Source: a bacterium (GTDB lineage Bacteria; Patescibacteriota; Saccharimonadia; Saccharimonadales; UBA4665). From it: DNA of 36,261 bases. The notes beneath the pieces were generated by a model, which was not told the DNA's origin, searched no databases, and saw nothing but the letters and a program-made list of their open reading frames with translations. The stretch is from the NCBI GenBank assembly GCA_021790005.1, contig JAJYIP010000003.1:1-36261 (forward strand), read 5' to 3'. Position numbers and translations under genes: made by a program. The stretch's first letter is position 1. Each line of letters begins with the position of its first letter. Below, in pieces: positions 1 to 9,919 of this stretch.

Positions 1-3000
1 GCGCAATTAGTAGTACAGTTATTCACCGATGGAGATATCGAGGAATTGGCATACATTAGTCCGTTACACGACTGCCAGGTTCCATCCACGCCGCACCTAA
101 ATGATCTGGTAGTCGCGTTATAATACATCGCCCCGTCAACTTCCGTCGGATCGTTCGAAGTTCCGGTTTCGCTATCCAAAACCAGTAGCGACGGTGTAGC
201 TTCACCAGTTGCACCGGCGCCGATATCCACCCTCATATTAGCCGTATCCACAGCCAAAACATTTACACCGCCAGGTGTCTGAACCTGTACAGCAAAAGTA
301 GACGTCGTGGAAGGCTTGACTAACAAATTACCAGTACTGCTAATACTGTCTACCAAGTTACCGGCTCCGTCTAATGCGTTAAAAATATTACCAGTCCCGG
401 AGGGATTAGCCTGCAACACGCCAGCCACAGACCCCGCAGTGGCCGCTTGAATATTAAAGTTGGCATCTTGAGTAACGGTAGAGTTGGCAATCACCGATGA
501 ACTCGAATACGCCGCTATTAGAGCACCAATGGTCAGCGAAGATGTGGCAGAAGCCTGCGTTGCCGTCGGCTGAATAGTGGTACTGACGGAATTATTATAT
601 ATAACCTGGTGGGAAGTTAGGCTGGTATTGGCGTATGTAAAGCCAGGCGTTGTACCAGCTGAAATAGCCGATCCAGCTGACGCATAACCAGCATAAAGGT
701 CCTTGCTACTTTGCGGTGTTAGACTTGGGTAAGTAACCGTAGTACTGGTACTGTTATATAGCGTCGCGCTTGAGTCAACTACCCAGGAACCGCTAGTGCT
801 ACCAGTAGAAAACTCCATGGCAGATAAGTCATTTGGATTACCGGTCGTGCCGCCAAACGTAACAGTAATCGTACTGGCGCCAGTCGCCGTAACAGTACCT
901 TTCCACATTTCAATCGTAGTCGTACCGGATCCGGATCCGCTTGAAGTACCGGTAACTTTAGTCCAAGAAGTTACACCACCGCCGCTAATACTGCTAATGG
1001 TACCATTACCATTTGCCGGATTTGAGAATAACACCATCAGATCATTTAAAGAAGCTGGGTCAACGGCTAGCGTAGTCACGCCATTACCGCTATTAGACCA
1101 CCTATTAACGTAATTAATGGCCACGCTGGTCACCTGATTGGCGCAAGACGAGAAGACAAGCTGGTTGGCATTCGCGGCGCTAGTGGAAAGACATTCACCA
1201 GGGGCGGGAGTAGTCGTAGGGAGCGTAAGGGTATAGCTTGAACCGACAGCTGTCGGGGCGGCAATACCTATAGAGTTGTTGTTACCGCTGTCATTAAACA
1301 GCAATTGACCGCTGACTACATTAGACGCTCCAAGAGTCAGCCCACTGCTAGCATTAAATGCTGCGATGTTGTTACCGCTTGAATTTCTTAGGTCCAGTAT
1401 ATCGGCGGTGCCACTGCTGGCCGCTTGAATAACGCCGGCAACACTACCAGCCGTAGCAGCTTGGACATTAAAGTTAGCTTCCTGGGTCGAGGTCGTATTG
1501 ACTATAACCGACGTACCAGTGTAGCCAGCAATATCTGCGGCAATATTTATATAGTAACCGGCCGTACTCTGGGTGGCCGTCGGATATGTAGGCGTGCCGC
1601 CAGTTACCGCAGTATTATAAGCCACCTGATCTCCGGCAGTAGTAGCTACGTACGAATAGCCAGGAGTGGTGCCAGCGCTCATTGTATACTGCGCCCAGCT
1701 GTAACCGGTGTATAGTTCGCTTGAGTTAGTAGGCGTTAAAGACGGGTAATTTATAGCTGTCGAGGTGGTTGTGTTGTAGTTAAAGCCGCTGTTATCTATT
1801 GCCCAAGTACTGTTAGCGCTGTGCATCGTAAATTCTTCGGTCACCAATTCATTGGTCCCAGGTGTCGCAGAGTAAGTTACCGTCACGCTAGAGGCGCCCA
1901 CGGTTGTTACCACGCCGCGCCACATTTCAATCGTGCCACCGTTCGCTCCGTTAGCGCCACTGGTAACCTTGGTCCAGGTGTTTACACCGCCACCGCTGAC
2001 TTGTGTGACGTTAACATTATTGGTCGCATGAGAATAAAAAATTAAAAGATCGCCAACGTTTACGGGAGATATGGATAGTGTCGTCACGGCAGCACCGGAA
2101 GTATTCCATTCGCCAACATAAGAAATAGATCCAGCCGACACCTGAGTCGCACATGAAGTATATATCAGCTGGTATGCATTACTGGGACTAGTACCAAGAC
2201 ATAATCCGGCCGTTGGAGCATTACTGGGTAAAGTTAGTGTGTAGCTAGCAGCAATAGCCGAAGGAGCAGATAAGGCGATTGAGTTAGCGTCCGTATTGTC
2301 GAAAAAGTTAATATTGCCAGCAATCGTACTAGCGGAACCAAGCGCAACCTGGTTAGTGGCCGTATTGACACTCAAAACAGACTTGGCGGTATTGTTTTGA
2401 ACCTGGAAAGCACTGGCAACGTTGGCTGAGCTCTTAAACGTCGCTGCTCCGTTGTATCCGATACTGGCTACGTTATTACCATTCGAGTTCATGAGATCCA
2501 AAATATCTGCTGTACCACTACCAGCCGCTTGCAATACGCCGGCTACCGAATTAGCGGTAGCTGCCTGGACATAAAAATTAGCCTGCTGAACAGATGTAGA
2601 GTTGTTAATTGCCGTACTGGTGACAAAAGCCGTAAGTATCGCACCAAGGGTATTGGATTCGCCGGAACTAGTTTGGTTGGCCGTCGGCTGATAGGAAGTA
2701 TTGGCATAAGTCGAGCTGTTATATGTTATGACGTTATGCTGGGTACTGGTAATAATGTAATTGAACCCGGTAGACGTGCCGGCTGTCGCCGGTGGATTTT
2801 GAACTTGTCCGTACCCAATATACAGTTCGTCACTTCCTATCGAGCTAAGACTGGGGAATGTAACTGCCGTAGAAGCGGAGTTAATTTGTGCGCCAGCACT
2901 ATCCAAACCCCAAGTCGTTGAAGCGTTAACACCAGCCGCCGTAAATTCGGTAGCAGTTATTTCCTCAGACCCTGGAGCGGCCGAATAAGTAACCGTTATA

Positions 3001-4571
3001 GTAGACGCGCCAGCTGCGGTTACAGTACCATACCACATCTCTACTCGATTGACAGTTCCGTTGCCGTTATTGACTATGGCTTTTGACCACGAGCTGACTC
3101 CGCCACCGCTAATCCCGGTTACAGTTACACCAGCCGTCGGAATTTGAGTAGTCAAAACAACTTCATCGCCAACCGAGGAGGGCGAAATGGTCAGCGTATT
3201 GGTAGCGTTAGCATCCCACTCCGCCACTTCCGTAATACTAGCGTTAGTATTGGAACAGCTGGCAAAAATAAGCTGGGACGCTGAAGAGCTGCTGGTTTCA
3301 ATACATAGTCCAGGGTTTGGCGCCGAACTCGGCAATGTTAAAGTATAGTTTGCATTAGTAGCCGTACTGTTGAGTGTAATGGCGTTAGCGGTTAAGCTGT
3401 TATTGAAAGCTAGTGAGCCGTTAACCAGTCCTGATTGACCAAGCGCAACCTGGTTATTAGCAGTATCGACGCCCAGAACATGATTACCGCTACTGTTATT
3501 GACGTCTAAGGCCGAGGCTGAATTAACGCTAGTCTGCAAAACTGCCCCGGGAGCAGTCGTGCTACCGTTGAGCGAGGCTGTAATACCTTCAGCTTGAAGT
3601 GTAAGTGCTGTTGTTTTGCTACTATTACCAATCGCTACGGCGGACGCATTCTGAGCCCCGATATTGATCGTGCCATTAGTGCCCGTGCCATTAGCTAGAC
3701 CAGCGTCGATGCTGACGTTACCGCCACTACCGTTGGTTCCGCCCCCGGTGCCGCCGGCTAAGTTCAAATTACCTCCCGCCAGAGCCACGGTACCGGTTCC
3801 GGCCGTACCGGCAGATATATTCAAAGTCACACCGGCAGTTGAGGCTGCAGCCGTAGCTACGGCTATATTGTGCGTGGTCGTATTGGCCCCAAACGTCAAA
3901 TCCCCATTATTACCAACCAAAAAAGCGTCCGAGCCAGCAGCTTGCAGATCCAGCAAATCTCCCGTGCCGGTCTTGTTTATGTATATGCTGGCATTAGTCG
4001 AAGCGTCTGTCTGGACACCCTGTCCAATTTGAACGAATTGCGAGCTAGCTATGCCATTAAGCAGTTGAGAATTAAATGCATAAGGGGCACTCGTCATGGG
4101 TTGCATTGGCAACATCTCTCCGTCCGGGCTACAAGCACTAAATGTCGTACAAGTCGTAGATGTACCCGCGACATTCATTGACAGCCACAGTGTACTCTGG
4201 TTCCAGTCAACACCAGTACCAAACGGCGTGACCGACCCCAACTGCACCGAGAAGAAGCCATTGACAACCTTAACACCTTGGGTGTTATAGTTTAAATAAT
4301 CTTCGGTCCAGAGCAGCGTTCCGGCCGGTGTTCCGGTCGTATCTCCGGCACTTTTTCCATCTCCATTAGCATAGATTTTAAACTCGATGTTGTAATAACC
4401 GTCCGGTACGGTAGCGCCCTGTGAATTAAGTAATCGACCCTGGAATTCAACCGTTTGGTTAATGCCTGTAGCCGCTACGGCGTGACCGGATAAAAACGCA
4501 ACAAACAGCAGGGTTGCCAGCGCAACCAACTTTAAATACGGCAACCGGTGTCCTAACAGACGCTCTCCCAA
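1..4571 (-). CDS. Giant secreted repetitive surface protein, C-terminus truncated by the left window edge
   Basis: Minus-strand frame read from ~4571 (TTG start proposed; no in-frame ATG at the N-terminus, in-frame TAA upstream) and consistent with the frame at base 1. N-terminus LPYLKLVALATLLFVAFLSGHAVAATGINQTVEFQGRLLNSQGATVPDGYYNIEFKIY. C-terminal part DSETGTSNDPTEVDGAMYYNATTRSFRCGVDGTWQSC, a motif I associate with CPR surface proteins. Three internal protein-level repeats. The ORF is missing from the supplied track, probably because it runs off the edge. Confidence 0.85.
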   Translation of the reverse strand, partial: MGERLLGHRLPYLKLVALATLLFVAFLSGHAVAATGINQTVEFQGRLLNSQGATVPDGYYNIEFKIYANGDGKSAGDTTGTPAGTLLWTEDYLNYNTQGVKVVNGFFSVQLGSVTPFGTGVDWNQSTLWLSMNVAGTSTTCTTFSACSPDGEMLPMQPMTSAPYAFNSQLLNGIASSQFVQIGQGVQTDASTNASIYINKTGTGDLLDLQAAGSDAFLVGNNGDLTFGANTTTHNIAVATAAASTAGVTLNISAGTAGTGTVALAGGNLNLAGGTGGGTNGSGGNVSIDAGLANGTGTNGTINIGAQNASAVAIGNSSKTTALTLQAEGITASLNGSTTAPGAVLQTSVNSASALDVNNSSGNHVLGVDTANNQVALGQSGLVNGSLAFNNSLTANAITLNSTATNANYTLTLPSSAPNPGLCIETSSSSASQLIFASCSNTNASITEVAEWDANATNTLTISPSSVGDEVVLTTQIPTAGVTVTGISGGGVSSWSKAIVNNGNGTVNRVEMWYGTVTAAGASTITVTYSAAPGSEEITATEFTAAGVNASTTWGLDSAGAQINSASTAVTFPSLSSIGSDELYIGYGQVQNPPATAGTSTGFNYIITSTQHNVITYNSSTYANTSYQPTANQTSSGESNTLGAILTAFVTSTAINNSTSVQQANFYVQAATANSVAGVLQAAGSGTADILDLMNSNGNNVASIGYNGAATFKSSANVASAFQVQNNTAKSVLSVNTATNQVALGSASTIAGNINFFDNTDANSIALSAPSAIAASYTLTLPSNAPTAGLCLGTSPSNAYQLIYTSCATQVSAGSISYVGEWNTSGAAVTTLSISPVNVGDLLIFYSHATNNVNVTQVSGGGVNTWTKVTSGANGANGGTIEMWRGVVTTVGASSVTVTYSATPGTNELVTEEFTMHSANSTWAIDNSGFNYNTTTSTAINYPSLTPTNSSELYTGYSWAQYTMSAGTTPGYSYVATTAGDQVAYNTAVTGGTPTYPTATQSTAGYYINIAADIAGYTGTSVIVNTTSTQEANFNVQAATAGSVAGVIQAASSGTADILDLRNSSGNNIAAFNASSGLTLGASNVVSGQLLFNDSGNNNSIGIAAPTAVGSSYTLTLPTTTPAPGECLSTSAANANQLVFSSCANQVTSVAINYVNRWSNSGNGVTTLAVDPASLNDLMVLFSNPANGNGTISSISGGGVTSWTKVTGTSSGSGSGTTTIEMWKGTVTATGASTITVTFGGTTGNPNDLSAMEFSTGSTSGSWVVDSSATLYNSTSTTVTYPSLTPQSSKDLYAGYASAGSAISAGTTPGFTYANTSLTSHQVIYNNSVSTTIQPTATQASATSSLTIGALIAAYSSSSVIANSTVTQDANFNIQAATAGSVAGVLQANPSGTGNIFNALDGAGNLVDSISSTGNLLVKPSTTSTFAVQVQTPGGVNVLAVDTANMRVDIGAGATGEATPSLLVLDSETGTSNDPTEVDGAMYYNATTRSFRCGVDGTWQSCNGLMYANSSISPSVNNCTTNC
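430..3440 (-). repeat. Three tandem ~1 kb protein-level modules inside the giant surface protein
   Basis: Each module has (F-N/D ... ASYTLTLPS.AP.PGLCL.TS..NA.QLI..SC) then (W...G...TTL.I.P...GDL...F....N....I.SGGGV..W.KV......G..IEMW.G.VT..GASTITVTY) then (YPSLTP..S.ELY.GY) and (ANFNVQAATAGSVAGV.QA...GTADILDL.NS.GNNVA). Approximate positions 3440-2430, 2335-1370 and 1320-430. Confidence 0.8.
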
Positions 4572-4690
4572 ACCTTTACCCCGATGTTTGTGCTTATTTT
4601 TCGCTGTACCCTTAAATTATCCTTACTGGATTTTCCCCTCACGAAGTACACTATTAACTATAAGCGTTTAGTGAATATATTCAACCTGTT

Positions 4691-5692
4691 TTAGCGGATT
4701 GGATGTGGACGAACACCAAGTGTCGGCGTCGTGCTAATTACTCTATCCATCAACTTCTTTTCACGAACTTCGCCCATCCAAAAACTTATGACCAGGGTCG
4801 CCGCTATGGCATACAGTGGCCACAAGACCAAAATTTTGCCCGTCAAAGAATTACTGCCACTACTTGATGAACTGCTGGCAGTGGCCGCACTTGGTTGACC
4901 ATTAATAATTGCTGCAACCGTCAAAAAGGCAATATGCTGCTGGGCATCACTACCCTGAATTATAATTTTATAAACTCCCGGTTTAGCGTAAGCATGGCTA
5001 GCATTTATGGTCGTATTATTGCTTGATGGCAACACCTGGTCCTGGTTATCGCCCCATTGCACATTAATCGCGAACGGACCATTACCGCCAATTATATTAA
5101 TTGGTACGTTCAGGGTCTGTCCCGGAAATACCCCGCGGTAGACCGCATCAGTTTCTAAGATTAGCTGGGTGTTAGTAAAATTAACGTTACTTAGTGAGGA
5201 TATTAGTGGTGGCTGAGCGGTATAGGTAACATTTACGCCACCCGACGACGGACCAGCCTGGTTGAGGACGTCATAGTCTACCGCCGTCAGCTTATTTTGG
5301 CCGTACAAAAGATCGATTTGCACAGAGAAATTATTATTGTTGTCACAGGGAGTTGAGCCGGCGAAAATTCCATTCTTAAAAATTTCCACTAAAGTATTCT
5401 TTGGACAAGTCCCGCTCACAGTTATAGGGCTGGAATTAAACGAGGTAAGATTGCTTGGTGATGTAATCGTGGCGCCGGTTGTTGGTGGCTTTTCTGGCAT
5501 TGTACCACTTAAACTGACCGACTCGGCCTGAGGCGGTGGCGTTGTTGCAAACGCAAATGACGATACGGTCATAGCAGCTAAAACAATGCCGACAAAAAAT
5601 ACCATTATGGCTAATGGCAAATAAGAGGTGTATTCATGCGGGCGAAGTCGTCCGCTATGATATCTGCTTTTTAATTTAGCTTTTACCGCCAT
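4691..5692 (-). CDS. Membrane-anchored surface protein with Ig/PKD-like domains
   Basis: N-terminal TM (LPLAIMVFFVGIVLAAM), Ig-like segment (ITSPSNLTSFNSSPITVSGTCPKNTLVEIFKNG), PKD-like segment (WGDNQDQVLPSSNNTTINASHAYAKPGVYKIIIQGSD), C-terminal TM. Confidence 0.7.
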   Translation of the reverse strand: MAVKAKLKSRYHSGRLRPHEYTSYLPLAIMVFFVGIVLAAMTVSSFAFATTPPPQAESVSLSGTMPEKPPTTGATITSPSNLTSFNSSPITVSGTCPKNTLVEIFKNGIFAGSTPCDNNNNFSVQIDLLYGQNKLTAVDYDVLNQAGPSSGGVNVTYTAQPPLISSLSNVNFTNTQLILETDAVYRGVFPGQTLNVPINIIGGNGPFAINVQWGDNQDQVLPSSNNTTINASHAYAKPGVYKIIIQGSDAQQHIAFLTVAAIINGQPSAATASSSSSSGSNSLTGKILVLWPLYAIAATLVISFWMGEVREKKLMDRVISTTPTLGVRPHPIR

Positions 5693-5716
5693 TGGCGTTT
5701 AACCGTTGATTAAGTT

Positions 5717-6721
5717 TTATTTTGATCTGCTTTTTTGGGCTTTACTCAGTATGTAACGATTATACCGCCGTATACCATAGCGTAGCAAGAAAAATCCACC
5801 GATCAGCACGATAAGCCAAATACCTATGAGCTTGACTGGAATCACCCAAAAAACAACCGTCGCAACTATCGGTTTATTACCGTTGCCGTAGGATAGGCTC
5901 ATGCTCGCCGTATAACGGCCAAACATTATGCGGTTGTTAATATTAACCGGTTGAAGATTTTCGCTGTATAGTCTTTGGCTTGACGGCAAAATATTGCCCT
6001 GTGGCCGATTAATGTTAGTAACATAAAGTTTTTTGTTGAACATGTCTGTAACGGTTAGAGTTCCGGTCGGTATGACATGAACATTACCGTTATTTTTTAG
6101 TAGCTCGTTAAATGTCAGGGGATCTGATTGAAAGAAGCTAGATGTGTGTTTATTTTGAGACACGTAGAACTGGGACAGGCTAAGATTTTCAATCAGTTTG
6201 CCGCTAACCGTCAAAAGTATGAGCGCGCCCAAGCTGGCAGATAAGGCCACGTGGTTTCCACCGCTGTTTGGTGGTGGTGTTGCCGTAAACCTAATCACCC
6301 CATAATGTCCGCCCGGATTAGCATCCTTAGGGATATTAATCGGGATATTTAAAATTTTCATTTGCTGAGGTTGCAAAAGCAAATTGGGTACATAGCCGAT
6401 AAACGACTTCAATGAATACGGATTGGATGGATCGTTACCTAAAACTATCGCCGGCGTTCCACTGTCGCCTTTTGCAATAAAGTCATTAGCCGTACCGTTA
6501 ACTATTAAGGGAGACTTTGAAATGTCTCTAATGTAGATCTTCGCTGTTATAGTTTCGCCAGGATTACCGCTGAGATTCAATAGCGGGGGCGCTATTTCCA
6601 GCGCCTCGCCACTACCCTTGTTGGACTGAGCGGTGGCAGCTGCGGCAATTACGGGCAATAGCTGGGTACTTAACAGTACACTGGCAAGCAATACTAATGT
6701 TATAGATCTGATTGATTTCAT
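5717..6721 (-). CDS. DUF916-like (WxL-interacting-protein-like) membrane protein
   Basis: Signal peptide, LEIAPPLLNLSGNPGETITAKIYIRDISKSPLIVNGTANDF ... LLLQPQQMKILNIPINIPKDANPGGHYGVIRFTATPP, C-terminal TM (VKLIGIWLIVLIGGFFLLRYGIRR) with a basic tail. Confidence 0.65.
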   Translation of the reverse strand: MKSIRSITLVLLASVLLSTQLLPVIAAAATAQSNKGSGEALEIAPPLLNLSGNPGETITAKIYIRDISKSPLIVNGTANDFIAKGDSGTPAIVLGNDPSNPYSLKSFIGYVPNLLLQPQQMKILNIPINIPKDANPGGHYGVIRFTATPPPNSGGNHVALSASLGALILLTVSGKLIENLSLSQFYVSQNKHTSSFFQSDPLTFNELLKNNGNVHVIPTGTLTVTDMFNKKLYVTNINRPQGNILPSSQRLYSENLQPVNINNRIMFGRYTASMSLSYGNGNKPIVATVVFWVIPVKLIGIWLIVLIGGFFLLRYGIRRYNRYILSKAQKSRSK

Positions 6722-6727
6722 ATTTTA

Positions 6728-7867
6728 CTAATACGTTGCCGTACAAATGTAAGTCAAAGTCGTGGTATATGTACCAGCTGGCTGATTACCCGGAACGTTA
6801 ACTATGTATGATACAGTATAAATCTGCGCATCGGTAGGACCATTTGTTCCTGTACTCGAGCTGTTAGCTACGGTGTCGCCAGTATTAAATTTAAATGTGT
6901 TAGCCGTATTATAGCCCGCTAAAGGCAAGCCGGTATAATTAGAACCAGCCGTAGTACCCGATGTTGGTGTTAGTGCCGTACCAACTGCTGGAGTGGTATT
7001 AACTTCTAAGTTCATGCCGAATTGCGGAGAACCAATAATCGAGGTTGTAGCTGTAGTCATAGCGGTAATTGAATTCGTACCCGAAGTTAGTGTTGTACCG
7101 TTCACCGTTATAGCGTAACCATGATTAGCATTGGTTGATGCCGCCATTTGCGACGTGGCCGTGGCGGTAGCGGTTGGCGAGAATAGTTGATTAAACGTCA
7201 CATTACCAGCGGTAGCGGTCGTACAATCCGGAATACCACTAGTTGTACTAACAGTTGCGCCGGTACAGAAAATAAGCGATTCAGGCATGGTACCAGTTAA
7301 CGTGATCGGATTAGCGGTTGAGGCTGCTACATTACCTGAATCAGTTACCGTACCGGTCGCATTAGCAGTCGCGTAAGTTGTAATTCTAACGTAGAAAGTA
7401 GTATTGGTTGCCGTCGGGTTAGTTACACTATCCAATTGAACTGTATATGGTGTTGCCGCCACTGGAGTTACAGCCGTAGCTGAGCTTATGTATGGCGAAC
7501 CATTAGTAGTATTGGTGATGGTAAACCCAGAAAAAAACGAAGATGTGCCGGTACCTACCGTAGCGGCGGTAGTAACCAACCCGGTAGGTAGCGTGCAGGT
7601 ACCGTCTGCAATCGTACAATATTGAAACATGACAGATTGGATAGCAGTAGTACTGGCAAGATCAAACGTAAACAAATGATCTACGACACCGCCCGGATCA
7701 GATCCACCAACAACACCAACAGACTGCAAAGTAAGGCTTCGGTTGGTTATCTGGGCAGCGTGTGCGACTGGAGTATGTGCAAAACTAAGTATCGACAGTC
7801 CGAAGACTAAGACTATAAACCCGGTAATAATTCTGTATAGGTATCGCTTCCTCACGAACATGTACAA
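6728..7867 (-). CDS. Secreted surface/pilin-like protein with WxL-like C-terminal strand, paralog of 7929..9059
   Basis: N-terminal signal/TM, Thr/Ala-rich, C-terminus YIVNVPGNQPAGTYTTTLTYICTATY; long near-identical stretches with the next gene. Confidence 0.75.
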   Translation of the reverse strand: MYMFVRKRYLYRIITGFIVLVFGLSILSFAHTPVAHAAQITNRSLTLQSVGVVGGSDPGGVVDHLFTFDLASTTAIQSVMFQYCTIADGTCTLPTGLVTTAATVGTGTSSFFSGFTITNTTNGSPYISSATAVTPVAATPYTVQLDSVTNPTATNTTFYVRITTYATANATGTVTDSGNVAASTANPITLTGTMPESLIFCTGATVSTTSGIPDCTTATAGNVTFNQLFSPTATATATSQMAASTNANHGYAITVNGTTLTSGTNSITAMTTATTSIIGSPQFGMNLEVNTTPAVGTALTPTSGTTAGSNYTGLPLAGYNTANTFKFNTGDTVANSSSTGTNGPTDAQIYTVSYIVNVPGNQPAGTYTTTLTYICTATY

Positions 7868-7928
7868 ATATTAGCATGAGCGCGATTACACTGTCAAAAA
7901 TCTTACATTTATTTTTATACACAGTTTA

Positions 7929-9059
7929 CTAAAAGGTTGGGGTACAGATGTAAGTAATTGTTGTCGTGTAAGTACCGGCCGGCTGATTACCCGGGACGTC
8001 AACGATATAGGTAGTTGTATAGATCTGGGCATCCGTACCACCGGCACCACCGTAAGCACTGTTGGCAACCGTATCACCGGTATTAAACAGGTATTTATCG
8101 GCTGTGGCATAATTAGTGGTCGGCTCGCCCTTATAGTTAACTCCGTCAGAAGCTGGCGTGATGGCAGCACCGGGGGCCGGAGTTGCCGTGGCGGTAGTAT
8201 TAGCTACCAGATTAATGCCAAACTGAGACGTACCTAGTATTGGGGAGACTGGGGATGCACCGACAATCGCCGTAATCGTATTTGTACCCGAGGTAAGCGT
8301 GGCGCCGCTAGCGGTTATGACAAAGCCACTACCGGCATTGGTAGAAGCGGCCATCTGTGAAGTAGCCGTAGAAGTATAGGTTGGCGAGAATAATGTAGTA
8401 AAGGCAACCGTACCGGCTGTAGCGGTTGTACAATCCGGCACGCCACTGGTTTCACTGACAGTTGCACCGACACAGAACACCAGGGATTCGGGCATCGTTC
8501 CGCTCAGCTGTATTGGTGTAGCGGTTGAAGCCGCCACGTTTCCAGTATCGATGGCAGTTCCGGTTGGGGTAGCAGCCGAAAAGGTAGATATTCTGACGTA
8601 AAAAGTAGTATTCGTCGCCGTCGGGTTAGTTACACTATCGAGCTCAATCTTATATGGCGTTGCCGTGGTGGGAGTTACGGCCGTAGCTGATGAAATATAC
8701 GGGGCTCCATTAGTAGTGTTGGTAATTGTAAAACCAGAGAAGAAGGTTGACGTATTGGTACCAACCGTGGCGGCCGTAGTCAAAAGACCAGTCGGAGTCG
8801 TACAGGTCCCATCAGCAGTAGTACAGTAAAGTAACTGGACGGACTGAATCGCACTAGCCGTGGCTAAATCAAACGTAAATAAATGGTTCACTACCCCGCC
8901 GGGATCAGAACCACCGACAGTAGCGGTATTTTCTAGAGTTAAGCTACGACTTGTAATCTGAGCGGCATGAACCGTTGCCGGCAGCATAGCCACAACCAAG
9001 CCCCAAATCATTAATAAGCTTGTCGCAACATAGAGTGATTTTATAAACTTTTTAACCAT
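7929..9059 (-). CDS. Secreted surface/pilin-like protein, tandem paralog of 6728..7867
   Basis: Shares SLTL...GGSDPGGVV.HLFTFDLA, TTAATVGT.TS.FFSGFTITNTTNG.PYISSATAVTP and the C-terminus YIVDVPGNQPAGTYTTTITYICTPTF. Confidence 0.75.
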   Translation of the reverse strand: MVKKFIKSLYVATSLLMIWGLVVAMLPATVHAAQITSRSLTLENTATVGGSDPGGVVNHLFTFDLATASAIQSVQLLYCTTADGTCTTPTGLLTTAATVGTNTSTFFSGFTITNTTNGAPYISSATAVTPTTATPYKIELDSVTNPTATNTTFYVRISTFSAATPTGTAIDTGNVAASTATPIQLSGTMPESLVFCVGATVSETSGVPDCTTATAGTVAFTTLFSPTYTSTATSQMAASTNAGSGFVITASGATLTSGTNTITAIVGASPVSPILGTSQFGINLVANTTATATPAPGAAITPASDGVNYKGEPTTNYATADKYLFNTGDTVANSAYGGAGGTDAQIYTTTYIVDVPGNQPAGTYTTTITYICTPTF

Positions 9060-9145
9060 TTTTTTTGTTTTTAGCGTTTATGCTTACTAGGGTGATATTA
9101 CCAGTAACATTAATAGAGTGTCAATAGTTTTTATCAGGCGAAGAG

Positions 9146-9895
9146 TTAATAAGTTGCGGTACAGATTATATTTTGTGTAGAAGTGTACTGTCCGCCCGGT
9201 GTGATATCCGTCACATTGACAATATAACTAATCGTATAAATGATATTCCCCGAACTCTGCGCACCCTGCGCAATAACATCGCCACTGACATACCTGTAAC
9301 TGTTAGGTGTGTTGTAGTTCGTAGCCGCCGCGCCACCGGCGCCAAATTGACCAAAGTTAGGGTTGGCGCCAAAAGTAGTCGGAAGGGTGTTGGCAACTAA
9401 ATTGATGCCGTACTGATTGGTACCGATCTGGGGACTGCCGTTGGTAGCCATTGGTGCTATTTTGAAGCCGCCCGAGTTAGTGGGTGGAGTACCGAACAGT
9501 TGGACAATATAACCGTAGCTTGTGTAGTCTGAGACTTCGAATTGGGATGTCGCCGTAGCTGTTGAGGTGGGCGAGAAGGTTGTAAAACTCGGGTTACCAG
9601 TCAAAATGCCAATTGATAGTGCCGGGTCGTTAGTGGTCTGGTGACCAGCTTGAATTTGTACGGCTGTCGGTGCCGATGAAGTACCAACACCAATAATGCC
9701 GCCGGATTCTTGAGCCTGATAATTAGCCGACTGACTCTGCAATAACCCCGTACCACCCAACGATGGCTCAATTAGTTGGTAGTTAGTTGAACTACTAGCA
9801 GCCGAGGCGGCTATACCGCCAAAGGCAACTACCGTCCATGCGCCCGCAAACAGCACATAAACCATCTTTTCTAGTCGTCTTCCCAATCTGCTCAT
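9146..9895 (-). CDS. Secreted surface protein, third distant member of the same family
   Basis: Signal peptide, STATATSQFEVSDYTSYGYIVQLFG, QIGTNQYGINLVANT, C-terminus YIVNVTDITPGGQYTSTQNIICTATY. Confidence 0.7.
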   Translation of the reverse strand: MSRLGRRLEKMVYVLFAGAWTVVAFGGIAASAASSSTNYQLIEPSLGGTGLLQSQSANYQAQESGGIIGVGTSSAPTAVQIQAGHQTTNDPALSIGILTGNPSFTTFSPTSTATATSQFEVSDYTSYGYIVQLFGTPPTNSGGFKIAPMATNGSPQIGTNQYGINLVANTLPTTFGANPNFGQFGAGGAAATNYNTPNSYRYVSGDVIAQGAQSSGNIIYTISYIVNVTDITPGGQYTSTQNIICTATY

Positions 9896-9919
9896 GTTTT
9901 ACTATTATATATATAAAGC

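Noticed and set aside
796-4290. Several plus-strand ORFs (e.g. 796..1113, 1425..1715, 2529..2921, 3664..4032)
   Set aside because: They are antisense to the continuous minus-strand surface-protein frame; their low-complexity composition mirrors the repetitive coding strand.
7886-8170. Minus-strand ORF overlapping the 7929..9059 surface gene
   Set aside because: Alternate frame of a repetitive gene; no signal peptide or family motif.
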